64,000 bases of DNA from Pseudovibrio exalbescens (GCF_028737195.1 NZ_JAQZAJ010000002.1:806001-870000); one strand, 5' to 3'. Counted from the first letter of the stretch, positions 7,948 to 17,581 are shown. Notes: generated by a model from the letters alone, not told the origin. Numbers and translations: made by a program.

Positions 7948-8946
7948 GTGAAGAAAACAACTGCGATCTGTGCAACCCTGCTAGCAGGCTTGATGTCTAC
8001 TGCAGCCCTTGCTGAAACCATCAAGCCAGCCGTTGTCTACGACTTTGGCGGCCGAAATGACCGATCCTTCAACGAAGCTGCGTTCAATGGCGCGCAGGAG
8101 TTCAAGGAGCGCACCGGTATCAACTACCGCGACTTCGAGATTCAGAACCCATCCCAGCGTGAACAGGCTCTGCGTAACTTTGCGCGTCGTGGCATGGACC
8201 CAATCATCACCATCGGCTTTGCGCAGGCAGCCGCTCTTGAGAAAGTCGCGAAAGAGTTCCCTGACACGCGCTTTGCAATTGTAGATTCCGTTGTCGATCT
8301 GCCAAACGTGCGCTCAATCGTGTTCCGCGAAGAGCAGGGCTCCTACCTCGTTGGCATGCTGGCAGCGATGGCTTCTGAAACCGATACCATCAGCTTTGTG
8401 GGTGGTATGGATATCCCGCTGATCCGCAAATTCTCTTGTGGTTACAAGCAGGGTGCAAAGGCCGTTAACCCAGACATCGAAATCATTGAGAACATGACCG
8501 GCACCACCGGTGCCGCATGGACCGACCCAGTAAAGGGCGGCGAACTGGCACGTTCTCAGTTTGCACGTGACTCCGATGTTGTCTTCCACGCTGCTGGCGC
8601 TACTGGCATGGGCGTGCTTCAGGCTGCCGCCGACGAAGGGAAACTCGGCATTGGCGTGGATTCAAACCAGAACCACCTGCACCCGGGTCAGATCCTGACC
8701 TCCATGGTGAAGGCGGTAGACGTTGCAGTTGATGCAACCCTGACCGATGCGCAGGAAGGCAACTGGTCAACTGGTGTGCAGGTTATGGGTCTCGCCGAAA
8801 ACGGTGTGTCCTGGGCGCTGGACGACAACAACGCAGATCTGATCAACGATGAGATGAAGGCAGCTGTTGAAGCCGCCAAGCAGGACATCGTTTCCGGTAA
8901 GGTGGAAGTGCACGACTTCATGGTCGACAACACCTGCCCATTCTAA
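7948..8946 (+). CDS. BMP-family nucleoside ABC transporter substrate-binding protein
   Basis: A 332-residue periplasmic binding protein of the BMP/PnrA family, which binds purine and pyrimidine nucleosides. The signal peptide spans residues 1-22 (ending AALA); there is no lipobox cysteine, so it should be soluble. GGRNDRSFNEAAF at residues 34-46 corresponds to the conserved BMP nucleoside-binding segment. The start codon is GTG. A GTCCT/AGGAC repeat at 7925-7941 pairs the ribosome binding site and may dampen translation. It is followed by a strong hairpin and then the ATPase and permease genes. Confidence 0.93.
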   Translation: MKKTTAICATLLAGLMSTAALAETIKPAVVYDFGGRNDRSFNEAAFNGAQEFKERTGINYRDFEIQNPSQREQALRNFARRGMDPIITIGFAQAAALEKVAKEFPDTRFAIVDSVVDLPNVRSIVFREEQGSYLVGMLAAMASETDTISFVGGMDIPLIRKFSCGYKQGAKAVNPDIEIIENMTGTTGAAWTDPVKGGELARSQFARDSDVVFHAAGATGMGVLQAAADEGKLGIGVDSNQNHLHPGQILTSMVKAVDVAVDATLTDAQEGNWSTGVQVMGLAENGVSWALDDNNADLINDEMKAAVEAAKQDIVSGKVEVHDFMVDNTCPF

Positions 8947-8954
8947 GAACGCTT

Positions 8955-8985
8955 CTCTGCCCGCGGGGGTCTCTTGCGGGCAGAG
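8955..8985 (+). other. Intercistronic hairpin after the binding-protein gene
   Basis: A perfect 10-bp stem CTCTGCCCGC / GCGGGCAGAG with an 11-base loop and no following T-run. In ABC operons such a structure typically stabilises the upstream mRNA, giving excess binding protein over the membrane components. That role here is inferred. Confidence 0.75.
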
Positions 8986-9128
8986 GCTATTCCATGACCC
9001 AGCGCTTTTCCAAGTTCATCCAGGCAGTAGTCAGGTTCGCGGGGTCAAGGGGGAGAGACGGCCACTGGCCACAGACCTGCGCGGCAGGGCTGAGTCTCGA
9101 CGAGGAACACTAACGCGGAGTTGCGCAG

Positions 9129-10703
9129 GTGACCATCAGCTTGGACAATCAAAGTGTGAGGGAAGCTTCAACGCATGGCGTTGCGGCAATCGAGCTTAAA
9201 GGCATCAACAAGAGCTTTGGCCCGGTTCACGCTAACAAGGACATTGATCTGGTAGTCGGCAAGGGGTCCATTCACGGTATCGTGGGGGAGAATGGTGCTG
9301 GCAAATCAACATTGATGTCCATTCTCTACGGTTTCTATACGGCGGATACCGGTGACATCATCGTCGATGGGAAAACGGTCAAAATTCCGGATTCCAAGAC
9401 GGCCATTGAAGTGGGTATCGGCATGGTGCACCAGCACTTCATGCTGGTTGATCCATTCACCGTCGTTGAGAACGTCATGCTTGGCGCCGAAGGCGGTGCG
9501 ATGCTGTCGGAAGGCATCGCGCGGGTTCGAAAGGAACTCGGCCGACTGGCAGACGAGTATGACATGAAGATTGATCTCGACGCCGTGGTCGGTGAGCTGC
9601 CAGTTGGCTTGCAGCAGCGCGTCGAAATCCTGAAAGCGCTGTATCGCGGTGCCGACATTCTCATTCTGGATGAGCCTACCGGCGTTTTGACACCAGCAGA
9701 AGCGGATCACCTGTTCCGTATTCTCCGTGTGCTGCGCGATGAGGGCAAGACCATCCTGCTCATCACTCATAAACTGCGCGAAATCATGGACGTGACCGAT
9801 CAGGTTTCCGTCATGCGTCGCGGTGAAATGGTGGCAAGCCGAAAGACCGCTGAAACCTCCATGTCTGAGCTCGCAGAGCTGATGGTTGGCCGCAGCGTTC
9901 TTCTGGAAGTGAACAAGCAACCTGCTCAGCCGAAGGACGCACTCCTCAAAGTTGCAAACCTGAACGTGAAAGACGATCGTGGCGTTATGCGCGTCAAGAA
10001 CGTGTCACTTGAGGTCAAGGCAGGGGAAATTCTCGGTATTGCAGGTGTGTCCGGCAATGGTCAGTCTGAGCTGCTCAAGGCGCTTTCCGGTATTACACGC
10101 GCCGAAACCGGCTCCATGGAGTTGGTTGGCAACACCATCGACCTGACCAAGAACCACAGCTCCAGCGACTTTCGCGAGCTGGGCATGAGCCACGTGCCGG
10201 AAGATCGCCACCGCATGGGCTTGGTAAACGCTTTCTCAGAGTACGAAAACTCAATTCTCGGCTACCACCGCGAACAGAAGTACTCAAACGGCATGTTGCT
10301 CAACGTCTCTGGCATCCGCGAGGAAGCCAAGGAGCGGATGGAGAAGTATGACATTCGTCCGCGTGACACTGAGCTCAAGGCCGCCAAGTTCTCTGGTGGT
10401 AACCAGCAGAAAATCGTTCTGGCGCGCGAAATCGAATGCGACCCGGACGTGCTGCTGATTGGCCAGCCAACACGCGGTGTGGACATTGGCGCGATCGAAT
10501 ACATTCACAAGCGGATCATCGAGATGCGGGACGCCGGAAAGGCCGTGCTGCTGGTGTCCGTGGAGCTGGATGAAATTCGCTCACTGGCCGACCGGATTCT
10601 GGTGATGTTCGACGGCAACGTTGTCGGCGAACGCGGACCAGACGCAACTGAACAAGAGCTGGGTCTGCTGATGGCCGGCGTAACGGACGAGGCGGCAGAG
10701 TAA
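9129..10703 (+). CDS. Nucleoside ABC transporter, duplicated ATP-binding protein
   Basis: A 524-residue protein with two ABC ATPase domains, as in the NupA/RnsB/BmpB class that pairs with BMP binding proteins. The first domain has Walker A GENGAGKST (residues 53-61) and the Walker B ILDEPT. The second has a degenerate Walker A (GVSGNGQSE), the signature FSGGNQQK, and IGQPT where a canonical domain has DEPT. This asymmetry is normal in the family and implies one competent ATP site. The start is GTG, with GGAG eight bases upstream. The next permease begins 98 bases later. Confidence 0.93.
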   Translation: MTISLDNQSVREASTHGVAAIELKGINKSFGPVHANKDIDLVVGKGSIHGIVGENGAGKSTLMSILYGFYTADTGDIIVDGKTVKIPDSKTAIEVGIGMVHQHFMLVDPFTVVENVMLGAEGGAMLSEGIARVRKELGRLADEYDMKIDLDAVVGELPVGLQQRVEILKALYRGADILILDEPTGVLTPAEADHLFRILRVLRDEGKTILLITHKLREIMDVTDQVSVMRRGEMVASRKTAETSMSELAELMVGRSVLLEVNKQPAQPKDALLKVANLNVKDDRGVMRVKNVSLEVKAGEILGIAGVSGNGQSELLKALSGITRAETGSMELVGNTIDLTKNHSSSDFRELGMSHVPEDRHRMGLVNAFSEYENSILGYHREQKYSNGMLLNVSGIREEAKERMEKYDIRPRDTELKAAKFSGGNQQKIVLAREIECDPDVLLIGQPTRGVDIGAIEYIHKRIIEMRDAGKAVLLVSVELDEIRSLADRILVMFDGNVVGERGPDATEQELGLLMAGVTDEAAE

Positions 10704-10705
10704 TC

Positions 10706-10804
10706 ATGACCATCGCTATTCGTTACGACGTTCAGCAAGTGAACTCGCCAATTATTGACTGTGACAGTGGGGCGCCTGCCCCATTCAAGGGGGGCAAGCA
10801 ATGA
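10706..10804 (+). CDS. Possible 32-residue ORF bridging ATPase and permease genes
   Basis: An open frame starts two bases after the ATPase stop and ends in a TGA that overlaps the permease ATG (ATGA), a geometry typical of translational coupling. It begins MTIAIRYDV and has no recognisable family. The region also holds a 6-bp tetraloop hairpin (10768-10783). It could be a real small subunit, a coupling device or chance. Confidence 0.25.
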   Translation: MTIAIRYDVQQVNSPIIDCDSGAPAPFKGGKQ

Positions 10805-11904
10805 GCAAGGGGCAACTACCTCGCTGGGTAGACTTCGGTCTTCTTCCCGCGATCAACTTGATTGCTGCGTTTTTGGTCTCAGGTCTCGTGGTTATTCTCA
10901 TCGGGGAGAATCCACTTGAAGCCGTTAAGTGGCTTGTCTGGGGCGCTCTTGGATATGGGGAAGGCGTTGGCTTTACCCTGTTCTATGCAACAAACTTCAT
11001 CTTCACCGGTCTGGCCGTGGCGGTCGCATTCCATGCGGGTCTCTTCAACATTGGTGGTGAAGGTCAGGCCTACGTGGGCGGCCTCGGCGTTGCGCTCGCC
11101 TGTCTGGCCATGGACCAGTTCGTGCCTTGGTACGTCACGCTGCCCATGGCCATTATCGGCGGTGCTGCCTTTGGTGCCGGTTGGGCCTTCATCCCAGCCT
11201 ACCTTCAGGCTAAGCGCGGCTCCCACATCGTTATCACAACGATCATGTTCAACTTCATCGCCTCATCCTTGATGGTGTATCTGTTGGCCAACGTTTTGCG
11301 CCCAACCGGATCCATGCAGCCATCGACCCGTGGCTTTGAAGAGGGCGGACAGCTGCCACTGCTGCGTCACTTGTTCCCGGCCTTTGATCTGGGACAGTCT
11401 CCAGTAAACCTTGCGCTGTTCGTTGCCCTCATTGCCTGTGTGCTGGTCTGGGTTTTGATCTGGCGCACCAAGCTGGGCTATGAAATTCGCACATTCGGTG
11501 CCAACCCAAATGCTGCGGTTTACGCAGGGATCTCTCCCGTGCGCATCACCGTGGTCACCATGCTGATTTCCGGTGCTCTGGCAGGTCTCATGGGTATCAA
11601 CGAAGTGATGGGCGCGCAGGCACGTTTGCTGCTCGACTTCACCGCCGGTTATGGCTTTGTGGGCATTGCTGTGGCGCTTATGGGGCGCGGTCACCCAATC
11701 GGGATCATCCTCGCCTCCATTCTGTTCGGCATGCTCTACCAGGGCGGCGCGGAACTGGCCTTCGAAATCCCAACCATCACCCGTGACATGATCGTTGTCA
11801 TTCAGGCTCTGGTGATCCTGTTTGCGGGGGCTCTGGAGCACATGTTCCGTCCGGCTGTGGTGGCCTTTTTTGACCGGTTCGCCGGTGCAAAAGCTGTAGC
11901 GTAA
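10801..11904 (+). CDS. Nucleoside ABC transporter permease 1
   Basis: A 367-residue polytopic inner-membrane permease of the BPD_transp_2 family. It is rich in hydrophobic segments and carries the family hallmark NIGGEGQ near residue 82. A strong Shine-Dalgarno (AAGGGGGG) precedes the ATG. With the downstream permease it should form the heterodimeric channel of the BMP-type nucleoside importer. Ten bases separate its stop from the next gene, consistent with co-translation. Confidence 0.93.
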   Translation: MSKGQLPRWVDFGLLPAINLIAAFLVSGLVVILIGENPLEAVKWLVWGALGYGEGVGFTLFYATNFIFTGLAVAVAFHAGLFNIGGEGQAYVGGLGVALACLAMDQFVPWYVTLPMAIIGGAAFGAGWAFIPAYLQAKRGSHIVITTIMFNFIASSLMVYLLANVLRPTGSMQPSTRGFEEGGQLPLLRHLFPAFDLGQSPVNLALFVALIACVLVWVLIWRTKLGYEIRTFGANPNAAVYAGISPVRITVVTMLISGALAGLMGINEVMGAQARLLLDFTAGYGFVGIAVALMGRGHPIGIILASILFGMLYQGGAELAFEIPTITRDMIVVIQALVILFAGALEHMFRPAVVAFFDRFAGAKAVA

Positions 11905-11914
11905 GGAGGCGAAG

Positions 11915-12883
11915 ATGTTAGACGTTATCATTCTCGTACTCGATAGTACTCTTCGCCTGTCCACGCCACTTCTGTTTGCATGTCTGGCTGGCTTGTTCTC
12001 CGAACGCTCCGGTATTGTTGATATCGGTCTGGAAGGTAAGATGCTCGGCGGCGCGTTCGCTGCAGGTGCCGTGGCTTACTGGACCCAAGACCCTTGGCTC
12101 GGCCTGCTGGCTGCGATTTTCGTATCCGTTCTGCTGGCGCTGATCCATGGCTTTGCTTCCATCACAAACCGCGGCAACCAGGTTGTTGCCGGTGTGGCCA
12201 TCAACTTCCTCGCAGCTGGCTTGACCGTTCTTTTGGGACAGGCCTGGTTTGCTCAGGGCGGCCGTACCCCGCAGCTGGATATGGACTGGCGCTTTAGCCC
12301 AATCACGCTGCCATTTGCGGAGAGCATTCAGAATGTGCCATTCATTGGCCCAATCTATGCCGACCTTCTTTCTGGTCACAACATTCTGGTCTACGCCGCT
12401 TTCGTGGCTGTGCCTCTGACCTGGTGGGTTGTGTTCCGCACACGCTTTGGCCTGCGCCTGCGCGCGGTGGGTGAGAGCCCTCAAGCGGTTGATACAGCAG
12501 GTATCTCCGTTGCATGGCTGCGTTACCGGGCGGTTATCATTTGCGGTGCGCTCTGTGGTTTTGCCGGTGCCTATCTGGCGATTGCACAGTCCGCTGGCTT
12601 CATCAAGGACATGAGTGCAGGTAAAGGCTTTATCGCACTGGCTGCGCTGATCTTTGCCAAGTGGAAACCCGTGAACGCCATGTTCGCATGCTTGCTCTTT
12701 GGCTTCCTTGATGCGGTTGCCAACCTGATGCAGGGCCAGTCCATTCCGGGCGTTGGTGAAGTGCCGGTCCAGTTCTTCCAGGCTCTGCCATACATCCTGA
12801 CCGTTGTACTGCTGGCAGGCTTCATTGGCCGCGCAATTCCGCCCAAAGCTTCTGGTATTCCTTATGTGAAGGAGCGGACCTGA
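11915..12883 (+). CDS. Nucleoside ABC transporter permease 2
   Basis: A 322-residue polytopic permease, partner of the preceding one. It has the conserved IVDIGLEGKML near residue 35 and the NRGNQVVAGVAINFL segment typical of the second BMP permease. About eight to nine hydrophobic helices are visible. Its stop overlaps the cdd start (TGATG), so transport and cytidine deamination are translationally coupled. Confidence 0.93.
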   Translation: MLDVIILVLDSTLRLSTPLLFACLAGLFSERSGIVDIGLEGKMLGGAFAAGAVAYWTQDPWLGLLAAIFVSVLLALIHGFASITNRGNQVVAGVAINFLAAGLTVLLGQAWFAQGGRTPQLDMDWRFSPITLPFAESIQNVPFIGPIYADLLSGHNILVYAAFVAVPLTWWVVFRTRFGLRLRAVGESPQAVDTAGISVAWLRYRAVIICGALCGFAGAYLAIAQSAGFIKDMSAGKGFIALAALIFAKWKPVNAMFACLLFGFLDAVANLMQGQSIPGVGEVPVQFFQALPYILTVVLLAGFIGRAIPPKASGIPYVKERT

Positions 12884-13278
12884 TGAGCGCTTTTGAGAAA
12901 CTCTTCGACGAAGCTAAGGCGGCCCACGCGACCGCCTATGCACCCTACTCAAATTTCAAGGTGGGGGCCGCGCTCCTCACCGAAGACGGCAAGGTTGTTT
13001 CCGGTTGCAACGTAGAAAACGCGGCCTACCCGGAAGGAACCTGCGCCGAGGCTGGGGCTATTGCGGCCATGATCCGAGGCGGGAGCACCCGCATCAAGGA
13101 AGTGGTTGTTCTGGCTGATGCCGCTCTTTGCACCCCCTGTGGCGGCTGCCGCCAAAAACTCAAAGAATTTGCTGATGGGGATGTTCAAGTGCACGTGGCC
13201 AACCTCGAGGGCCTGCGAAAGACGTTCAAAGTAAGTGAGCTTTTGCCTGCCGGGTTTGAGCTTGTGAGCAGCGAGTAA
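12883..13278 (+). CDS. cdd: Cytidine deaminase
   Basis: A 131-residue homotetrameric-type cytidine/deoxycytidine deaminase producing uridine or deoxyuridine. Zinc ligands are Cys54 (in CAEAG, with the catalytic Glu56) and Cys86/Cys89 in PCGGC. The substrate motif GCNVEN is at residues 41-46. Length is typical of the short, tetrameric class. It overlaps the permease stop and precedes the nucleoside phosphorylase by ten bases. Its place after the importer fits channelling of imported cytidine into the uridine route. Confidence 0.95.
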   Translation: MSAFEKLFDEAKAAHATAYAPYSNFKVGAALLTEDGKVVSGCNVENAAYPEGTCAEAGAIAAMIRGGSTRIKEVVVLADAALCTPCGGCRQKLKEFADGDVQVHVANLEGLRKTFKVSELLPAGFELVSSE

Positions 13279-13288
13279 AGGAAAAGAA

Positions 13289-14095
13289 ATGAGCGGATTT
13301 GGTAAAGAATGTGCGGATGTTGTTCGCGCAGCCCGTTCTGGCACCTATAAGGTAGGCCTCATCCTGGGTTCCGGCCTTGGTTCTCTGGCCAGCGAAGTGG
13401 AAGATGCAACCCGTATTCCTTATACAAAGTTGCCTGAATTCCCGGTTTCCTCCGTAACGGCACATGCCAGTGAATTGGTTGCAGGTATGCTGGAAGGCGT
13501 GCCGGTGGTGATCCTGTCCGGCCGTGCGCACTACTATGAGAGTGGCAACCCTTCCATCATGCGCACGCCACTGGAAACCCTGAAGGAGCTGGGCTGCGAT
13601 ACTCTCATCGCAACGAACGCAGCAGGGTCTTTGCGGGACCACATCAAGCCCGGTTCTCCAATGCTGATCAACGATCACATCAACTGGTCCGGCCTTAACC
13701 CTCTGATTGGAGAGGAAGACGAAAGCCGCTTCCTCGACATGTCCACCGCCTACGATCCAGAGATCCGCGAAGCATTGAAGGCCGCTGCCAAGGATGTTGG
13801 CGAAGATCTGGAAGAGGGCGTTTACATGTGGTTCTCAGGCCCCTCTTTCGAAACACCTGCGGAAATCCGCATGTCTCAGGTTCTGGGTGCCGACGCCGTT
13901 GGCATGTCCACTGTTCCTGAAGTCATTCTGGCGCGCTTCCTCGGTATGAAGGTTGCTGCCATCTCTACCATCACCAACATGGGTGCAGGGCTTCAGGCAC
14001 ATGGTTTGTCGCATGATGAAACCAAGGAAATGGCCCCACTGGGTGCGGCGAAGATCAAGAAGATCCTTCGCGCCTACATGAAGTCCATCGCGTAA
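13289..14095 (+). CDS. Purine nucleoside phosphorylase (trimeric class)
   Basis: A 268-residue enzyme of the PNP/MTAP trimeric family that splits purine nucleosides with phosphate to base and (deoxy)ribose-1-phosphate. Visible signatures are GSGLG (27-31, phosphate), GRAHYYE, NAAGSL, GPSFETPAE (ribose and base pocket) and GMSTVPE. The length is normal. A PunA- or XapA-like base preference cannot be fixed from sequence alone. It sits between cdd and deoC in the operon, with 13 bases to the next gene. Confidence 0.92.
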   Translation: MSGFGKECADVVRAARSGTYKVGLILGSGLGSLASEVEDATRIPYTKLPEFPVSSVTAHASELVAGMLEGVPVVILSGRAHYYESGNPSIMRTPLETLKELGCDTLIATNAAGSLRDHIKPGSPMLINDHINWSGLNPLIGEEDESRFLDMSTAYDPEIREALKAAAKDVGEDLEEGVYMWFSGPSFETPAEIRMSQVLGADAVGMSTVPEVILARFLGMKVAAISTITNMGAGLQAHGLSHDETKEMAPLGAAKIKKILRAYMKSIA

Positions 14096-14108
14096 AGGAA
14101 GCGGACCT

Positions 14109-14888
14109 ATGAGTGAGACAGAACTGCAAGTGGCTGCCAAGCGCGCCCTTGGTCTGATTGATCTGACCAATCTGAATGATGACTGCACACCAGCGGACAT
14201 CGAGAAGCTGATTGAGCGCTCGAGCACACCACATGGGCATGTTGCTGCAATCTGCATTTATGCGCCATTCATCAAACAGGCTGCCGAGCTGCTGAAGGGC
14301 TCTCCGGTTCGCATCGCAACCGTGGTAAACTTCCCTCATGGCGGTGAAGACACACTGGCGGTGGTTAAGGAAACAGAAGCGGCATTGGCCGATGGCGCTG
14401 ATGAAATTGATCTGGTCATGCCTTATCGCGCCTTCATGGACGGTCGCCGGGGTTTTGCTGAAACCCAGATCTCCGAAGTGCGCAAGGTGATTGGCGAGCC
14501 AGCCTTGTTGAAAGTCATTCTGGAAACCGGCGAAATGCAGGATCCCCGTCTGATCCACGTCGCGTCGGAAATCGCGATCGCGCAGGGTGCTGACTTCATC
14601 AAGACGTCCACCGGCAAGGTTAAAGTGAACGCGACGCTCGAAGCTGCGGAAATCATGCTCAACGTGATCCGCGAAATGGGCAAGGAAAACCACCGCCCGG
14701 TTGGCTTCAAGCCAGCAGGCGGCATTCGCAGCGTGGAAGACGCGAAAAACTATCTCGATCTGGCAGATAAACTCATGGGTCAAAATTGGGTGTCTGCTGC
14801 AAGTTTCCGCTTTGGTGCCAGCGGCCTGCTGGATGCTGTATTGGCGGAAATCGAAGGTCGTACAAATCTGAGCACGGAGACCTACTAG
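14109..14888 (+). CDS. deoC: Deoxyribose-phosphate aldolase
   Basis: A 259-residue class I aldolase cleaving 2-deoxyribose-5-phosphate to acetaldehyde and glyceraldehyde-3-phosphate. The Schiff-base lysine is Lys165 in FIKTSTGK. The activating Lys201 in VGFKPAGG and the proton-relay Asp101 are both present. Length and residue numbering closely follow E. coli DeoC. It lies directly before deoA with one base between stop and start, so they are certainly co-transcribed. Confidence 0.96.
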   Translation: MSETELQVAAKRALGLIDLTNLNDDCTPADIEKLIERSSTPHGHVAAICIYAPFIKQAAELLKGSPVRIATVVNFPHGGEDTLAVVKETEAALADGADEIDLVMPYRAFMDGRRGFAETQISEVRKVIGEPALLKVILETGEMQDPRLIHVASEIAIAQGADFIKTSTGKVKVNATLEAAEIMLNVIREMGKENHRPVGFKPAGGIRSVEDAKNYLDLADKLMGQNWVSAASFRFGASGLLDAVLAEIEGRTNLSTETY

Positions 14889-14889
14889 T

Positions 14890-16206
14890 ATGCTGCCCCA
14901 GGAAATCGTCCGCCTAAAACGTGATGGTGGAACTCTCAATCCAGATCACATTCAGCTGTTCGTGAACGGCATCACCGATGGTGGTGTGACTGAAGGACAG
15001 GTTGCGGCTCTGGCCATGGCCATCTTCTTTCGTGGACTGAGCATTGACGAGCGTGTAGCGCTGACCCTTGCCATGCGAGACAGCGGTGATGTTCTGGACT
15101 GGTCCGACATCGAAGCGCCAATCGTTGACAAGCACTCCACCGGCGGGGTGGGCGACAACGTTTCCCTGATGCTCGCTCCGGCACTTGCTGTTTGCGGTGC
15201 CGCAGTTCCAATGATCTCCGGCCGCGGCCTTGGTCATACCGGTGGCACCCTCGACAAGCTGGAGAGCATTCCAGGCTACACCGCAAAGCCTGACAACACG
15301 CTGTTCCGCAAAGTGGTGAAGGAAGTCGGCTGCGCCATCATCGGCCAGACCGCCAATCTCGCCCCAGCAGACAAGCGCTTCTACGGCATCCGTGATGTGA
15401 CCGCGACAGTTGAGAGTATTGACCTCATCACCGCGTCCATTCTGTCAAAGAAGCTGGCTGCCGGCCTTGAAACACTGGTTCTCGACGTGAAGTGGGGAAC
15501 AGGTGCGTTCATGGGCTCTTATGAGGAAGCCAAAGCGTTGGCTGAAAGCCTCGTATTGGTGGCTAACGGTGCCGGTCTCAAGACAACCGCGCTTCTGACG
15601 GACATGAACGAGTCTCTGGCTTCCGCAGCTGGTAACGCCGTTGAAGTCCAAAACGCGGTGGACTTCCTGAAGGGCACACACATCGACAACCGTCTATGGG
15701 ATGTAACTGTCGCCATCGGTGGTGAAGCTCTGGCAACTGCGGGTCTTGCAGCCAATCCGGAAGAAGGCCGCGCGAACATGTCTCGTGCCTTCGAAAGTGG
15801 CGAAGCCGCAGAGGTGTTTGGCCGCATGGTAACCGCCCTTGGTGGCCCGGCAGACTTCATGGACAAGCCTGAAGTGTACCTGCCGAAGGCCCCTCTTGAG
15901 GTGCCTGTTTATGCTCCAGAAGCAGGCATCGTGACCAAGGTCGATGCACGCACCGTAGGTGTTGCAGTTGTTGAACTTGGGGGTGGCCGCACCGCACCTG
16001 AAGATGAAGTCGATCCAGCTGTTGGCATCATCCACATCGCAGGCGTTGGTACCACCGTCGACAGCGACAACCCGATTGGCATCATCCACGCGCAAAACGA
16101 AGATCAGGTGCGCCGTGCGCAAGAAGTGCTGCTCAGTGCTTACACTGTCGGTGAGGCTTCTGAGGTTGCCGAGTTTGACACTGTTCGAGACCGCATCGCC
16201 AAGTAG
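14890..16206 (+). CDS. deoA: Thymidine phosphorylase
   Basis: A 438-residue pyrimidine nucleoside phosphorylase acting on thymidine and deoxyuridine. The phosphate-binding KHSTGGVGDN is at residues 81-90, followed by the GRGLGHTGGTLDKLE segment. Length matches E. coli DeoA. It releases thymine or uracil and deoxyribose-1-phosphate. It is followed by a 108-base gap with a hairpin (16242-16283) before deoB. Confidence 0.96.
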   Translation: MLPQEIVRLKRDGGTLNPDHIQLFVNGITDGGVTEGQVAALAMAIFFRGLSIDERVALTLAMRDSGDVLDWSDIEAPIVDKHSTGGVGDNVSLMLAPALAVCGAAVPMISGRGLGHTGGTLDKLESIPGYTAKPDNTLFRKVVKEVGCAIIGQTANLAPADKRFYGIRDVTATVESIDLITASILSKKLAAGLETLVLDVKWGTGAFMGSYEEAKALAESLVLVANGAGLKTTALLTDMNESLASAAGNAVEVQNAVDFLKGTHIDNRLWDVTVAIGGEALATAGLAANPEEGRANMSRAFESGEAAEVFGRMVTALGGPADFMDKPEVYLPKAPLEVPVYAPEAGIVTKVDARTVGVAVVELGGGRTAPEDEVDPAVGIIHIAGVGTTVDSDNPIGIIHAQNEDQVRRAQEVLLSAYTVGEASEVAEFDTVRDRIAK

Positions 16207-16241
16207 TCGATGATGTTCGCTTTATAGAGGCAATAGCTGTG

Positions 16242-16283
16242 GCTGGCGGGGTCCGCACCCACCCAAAAACGGGGCCTGCCAGC
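16242..16283 (+). other. Intercistronic hairpin between deoA and deoB
   Basis: GCTGGCGGG pairs with CCTGCCAGC (nine pairs, one of them G-T) around a 24-base loop, with no T-run after it. It is probably an mRNA-processing or stability element inside the deo operon. Confidence 0.5.
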
Positions 16284-16314
16284 AGACAGCAATAAGAAAT
16301 TTGAAGGAAAACTC

Positions 16315-17535
16315 ATGCCCCGCGCAATACTGTGTGTACTAGACAGCTTTGGTATCGGCGCTGCAGACGATGCAGAGAAATTTGGTGATGTTGGCTCTGA
16401 TACTCTAGGCCATATTGCGGACGCATGTGCGGAAGGCAAGGGCGACAAGGAGGGCCTTCGCAAAGGGCCGCTAGCACTGCCAAATCTGGACCGCATGGGT
16501 CTGGGAGCCGCAGCCAAGCTCTCCACCGGCAAAGATGTTGCTGGCCTTGATTTTGCCGGAGAGCCAGAGGGGCTCTGGGGCTATGCTCAGGAACTCTCAA
16601 AGGGCAAGGATACCCCTTCCGGCCACTGGGAAATCGCCGGTGTGCCAGTAGAGTTCGAGTGGGGCTACTTTCCGAATGAAGTGCCATGCTTCCCACAGGA
16701 ACTGCTCGACAAGATTTACGAGCGCAACAACCTTGAGGGGGCTCTGTGCTTGGCACATGGGTCCGGAACGGTTGTTATTGATGAGTTTGCAGAAGAACAC
16801 ATCAAGACCGGCATGCCGATCTTCTATACATCCGCAGACAGTGTTTTCCAGATCGCAGCGCATGAAGAGACCTTTGGCCTCGAGCGTTTGCTGAAACTGT
16901 GCGAAGACGTCCGTCAGCTGCTGGATGACTACAACATCGGCCGTGTGATTGCTCGCCCATTCGTTGGCTCGGTTGAGAGCGGCTTTGAGCGTACCGCGAA
17001 CCGCCGTGACTATTCTGTTCTGCCACCGGCTCCAACCGTTCTGGATCGTCTGAAAGACGCTGGCCGCGAAGTCATTGGCGTTGGCAAGATCTCTGACATT
17101 TTCGCCCACCAGGGTGTGACGAAGCTCCTTAAGGGCGCCGGTAACGATCAACTCTTCGAAAAGACACTGGAAGCCATGGAACTGGCCAAGGATGGTGACT
17201 TGGTGTTCTCCAACTTCGTTGATTTCGACATGCTCTACGGGCACCGCCGTGATGTGCCTGGTTATGCCGCTGCTCTGGAGCACTTCGATAGACGTCTGCC
17301 GGAAATGATCGAGGCAATGAAAGAGGGCGACCTGCTTGTCCTCACCGCGGATCATGGCTGTGACCCAACCTGGCGCGGCACGGATCACACACGTGAACAC
17401 GTGCCGTTGTTGGCGTTGGTCAAAGGTCAAAAGGGCGGCGCGATCGGTGTGCGCAATTCTTTTGCCGATATTGGTGAAACCATTGCCAAGTTCCTTGGCG
17501 TTGAGCAGGGCAAGGTCGGCGTCTCCTTCCTTTAA
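16315..17535 (+). CDS. deoB: Phosphopentomutase
   Basis: A 406-residue alkaline-phosphatase-fold phosphopentomutase interconverting (deoxy)ribose-1- and 5-phosphates. A metal-binding Asp lies in the N-terminal VLDSFGIG (Asp10). The C-terminal [19 protein letters not shown] supplies the remaining Mn ligands. It links the phosphorylases to deoC and the pentose phosphate pool. A GAAGG Shine-Dalgarno precedes the start. The gap downstream, to add, holds two hairpins. Confidence 0.96.
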   Translation: MPRAILCVLDSFGIGAADDAEKFGDVGSDTLGHIADACAEGKGDKEGLRKGPLALPNLDRMGLGAAAKLSTGKDVAGLDFAGEPEGLWGYAQELSKGKDTPSGHWEIAGVPVEFEWGYFPNEVPCFPQELLDKIYERNNLEGALCLAHGSGTVVIDEFAEEHIKTGMPIFYTSADSVFQIAAHEETFGLERLLKLCEDVRQLLDDYNIGRVIARPFVGSVESGFERTANRRDYSVLPPAPTVLDRLKDAGREVIGVGKISDIFAHQGVTKLLKGAGNDQLFEKTLEAMELAKDGDLVFSNFVDFDMLYGHRRDVPGYAAALEHFDRRLPEMIEAMKEGDLLVLTADHGCDPTWRGTDHTREHVPLLALVKGQKGGAIGVRNSFADIGETIAKFLGVEQGKVGVSFL

Positions 17536-17549
17536 GGCCGCCCACAAGC

Positions 17550-17581
17550 GAGTGGAGGGGAACGCGGAACCCCCTCTGCTC
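17550..17581 (+). other. Hairpin 3' of deoB
   Basis: GAGTGGAGGGG pairs with CCCCTCTGCTC (11 pairs, two of them G-T) around a 10-base loop. No T-run follows, so it more likely limits RNA decay or attenuates transcription than terminates it. Confidence 0.5.

Noticed and set aside
14055-14939. A 294-codon minus-strand frame opposite deoC
   Set aside because: It mirrors a well-supported conserved gene and has no motif or ribosome binding site of its own.
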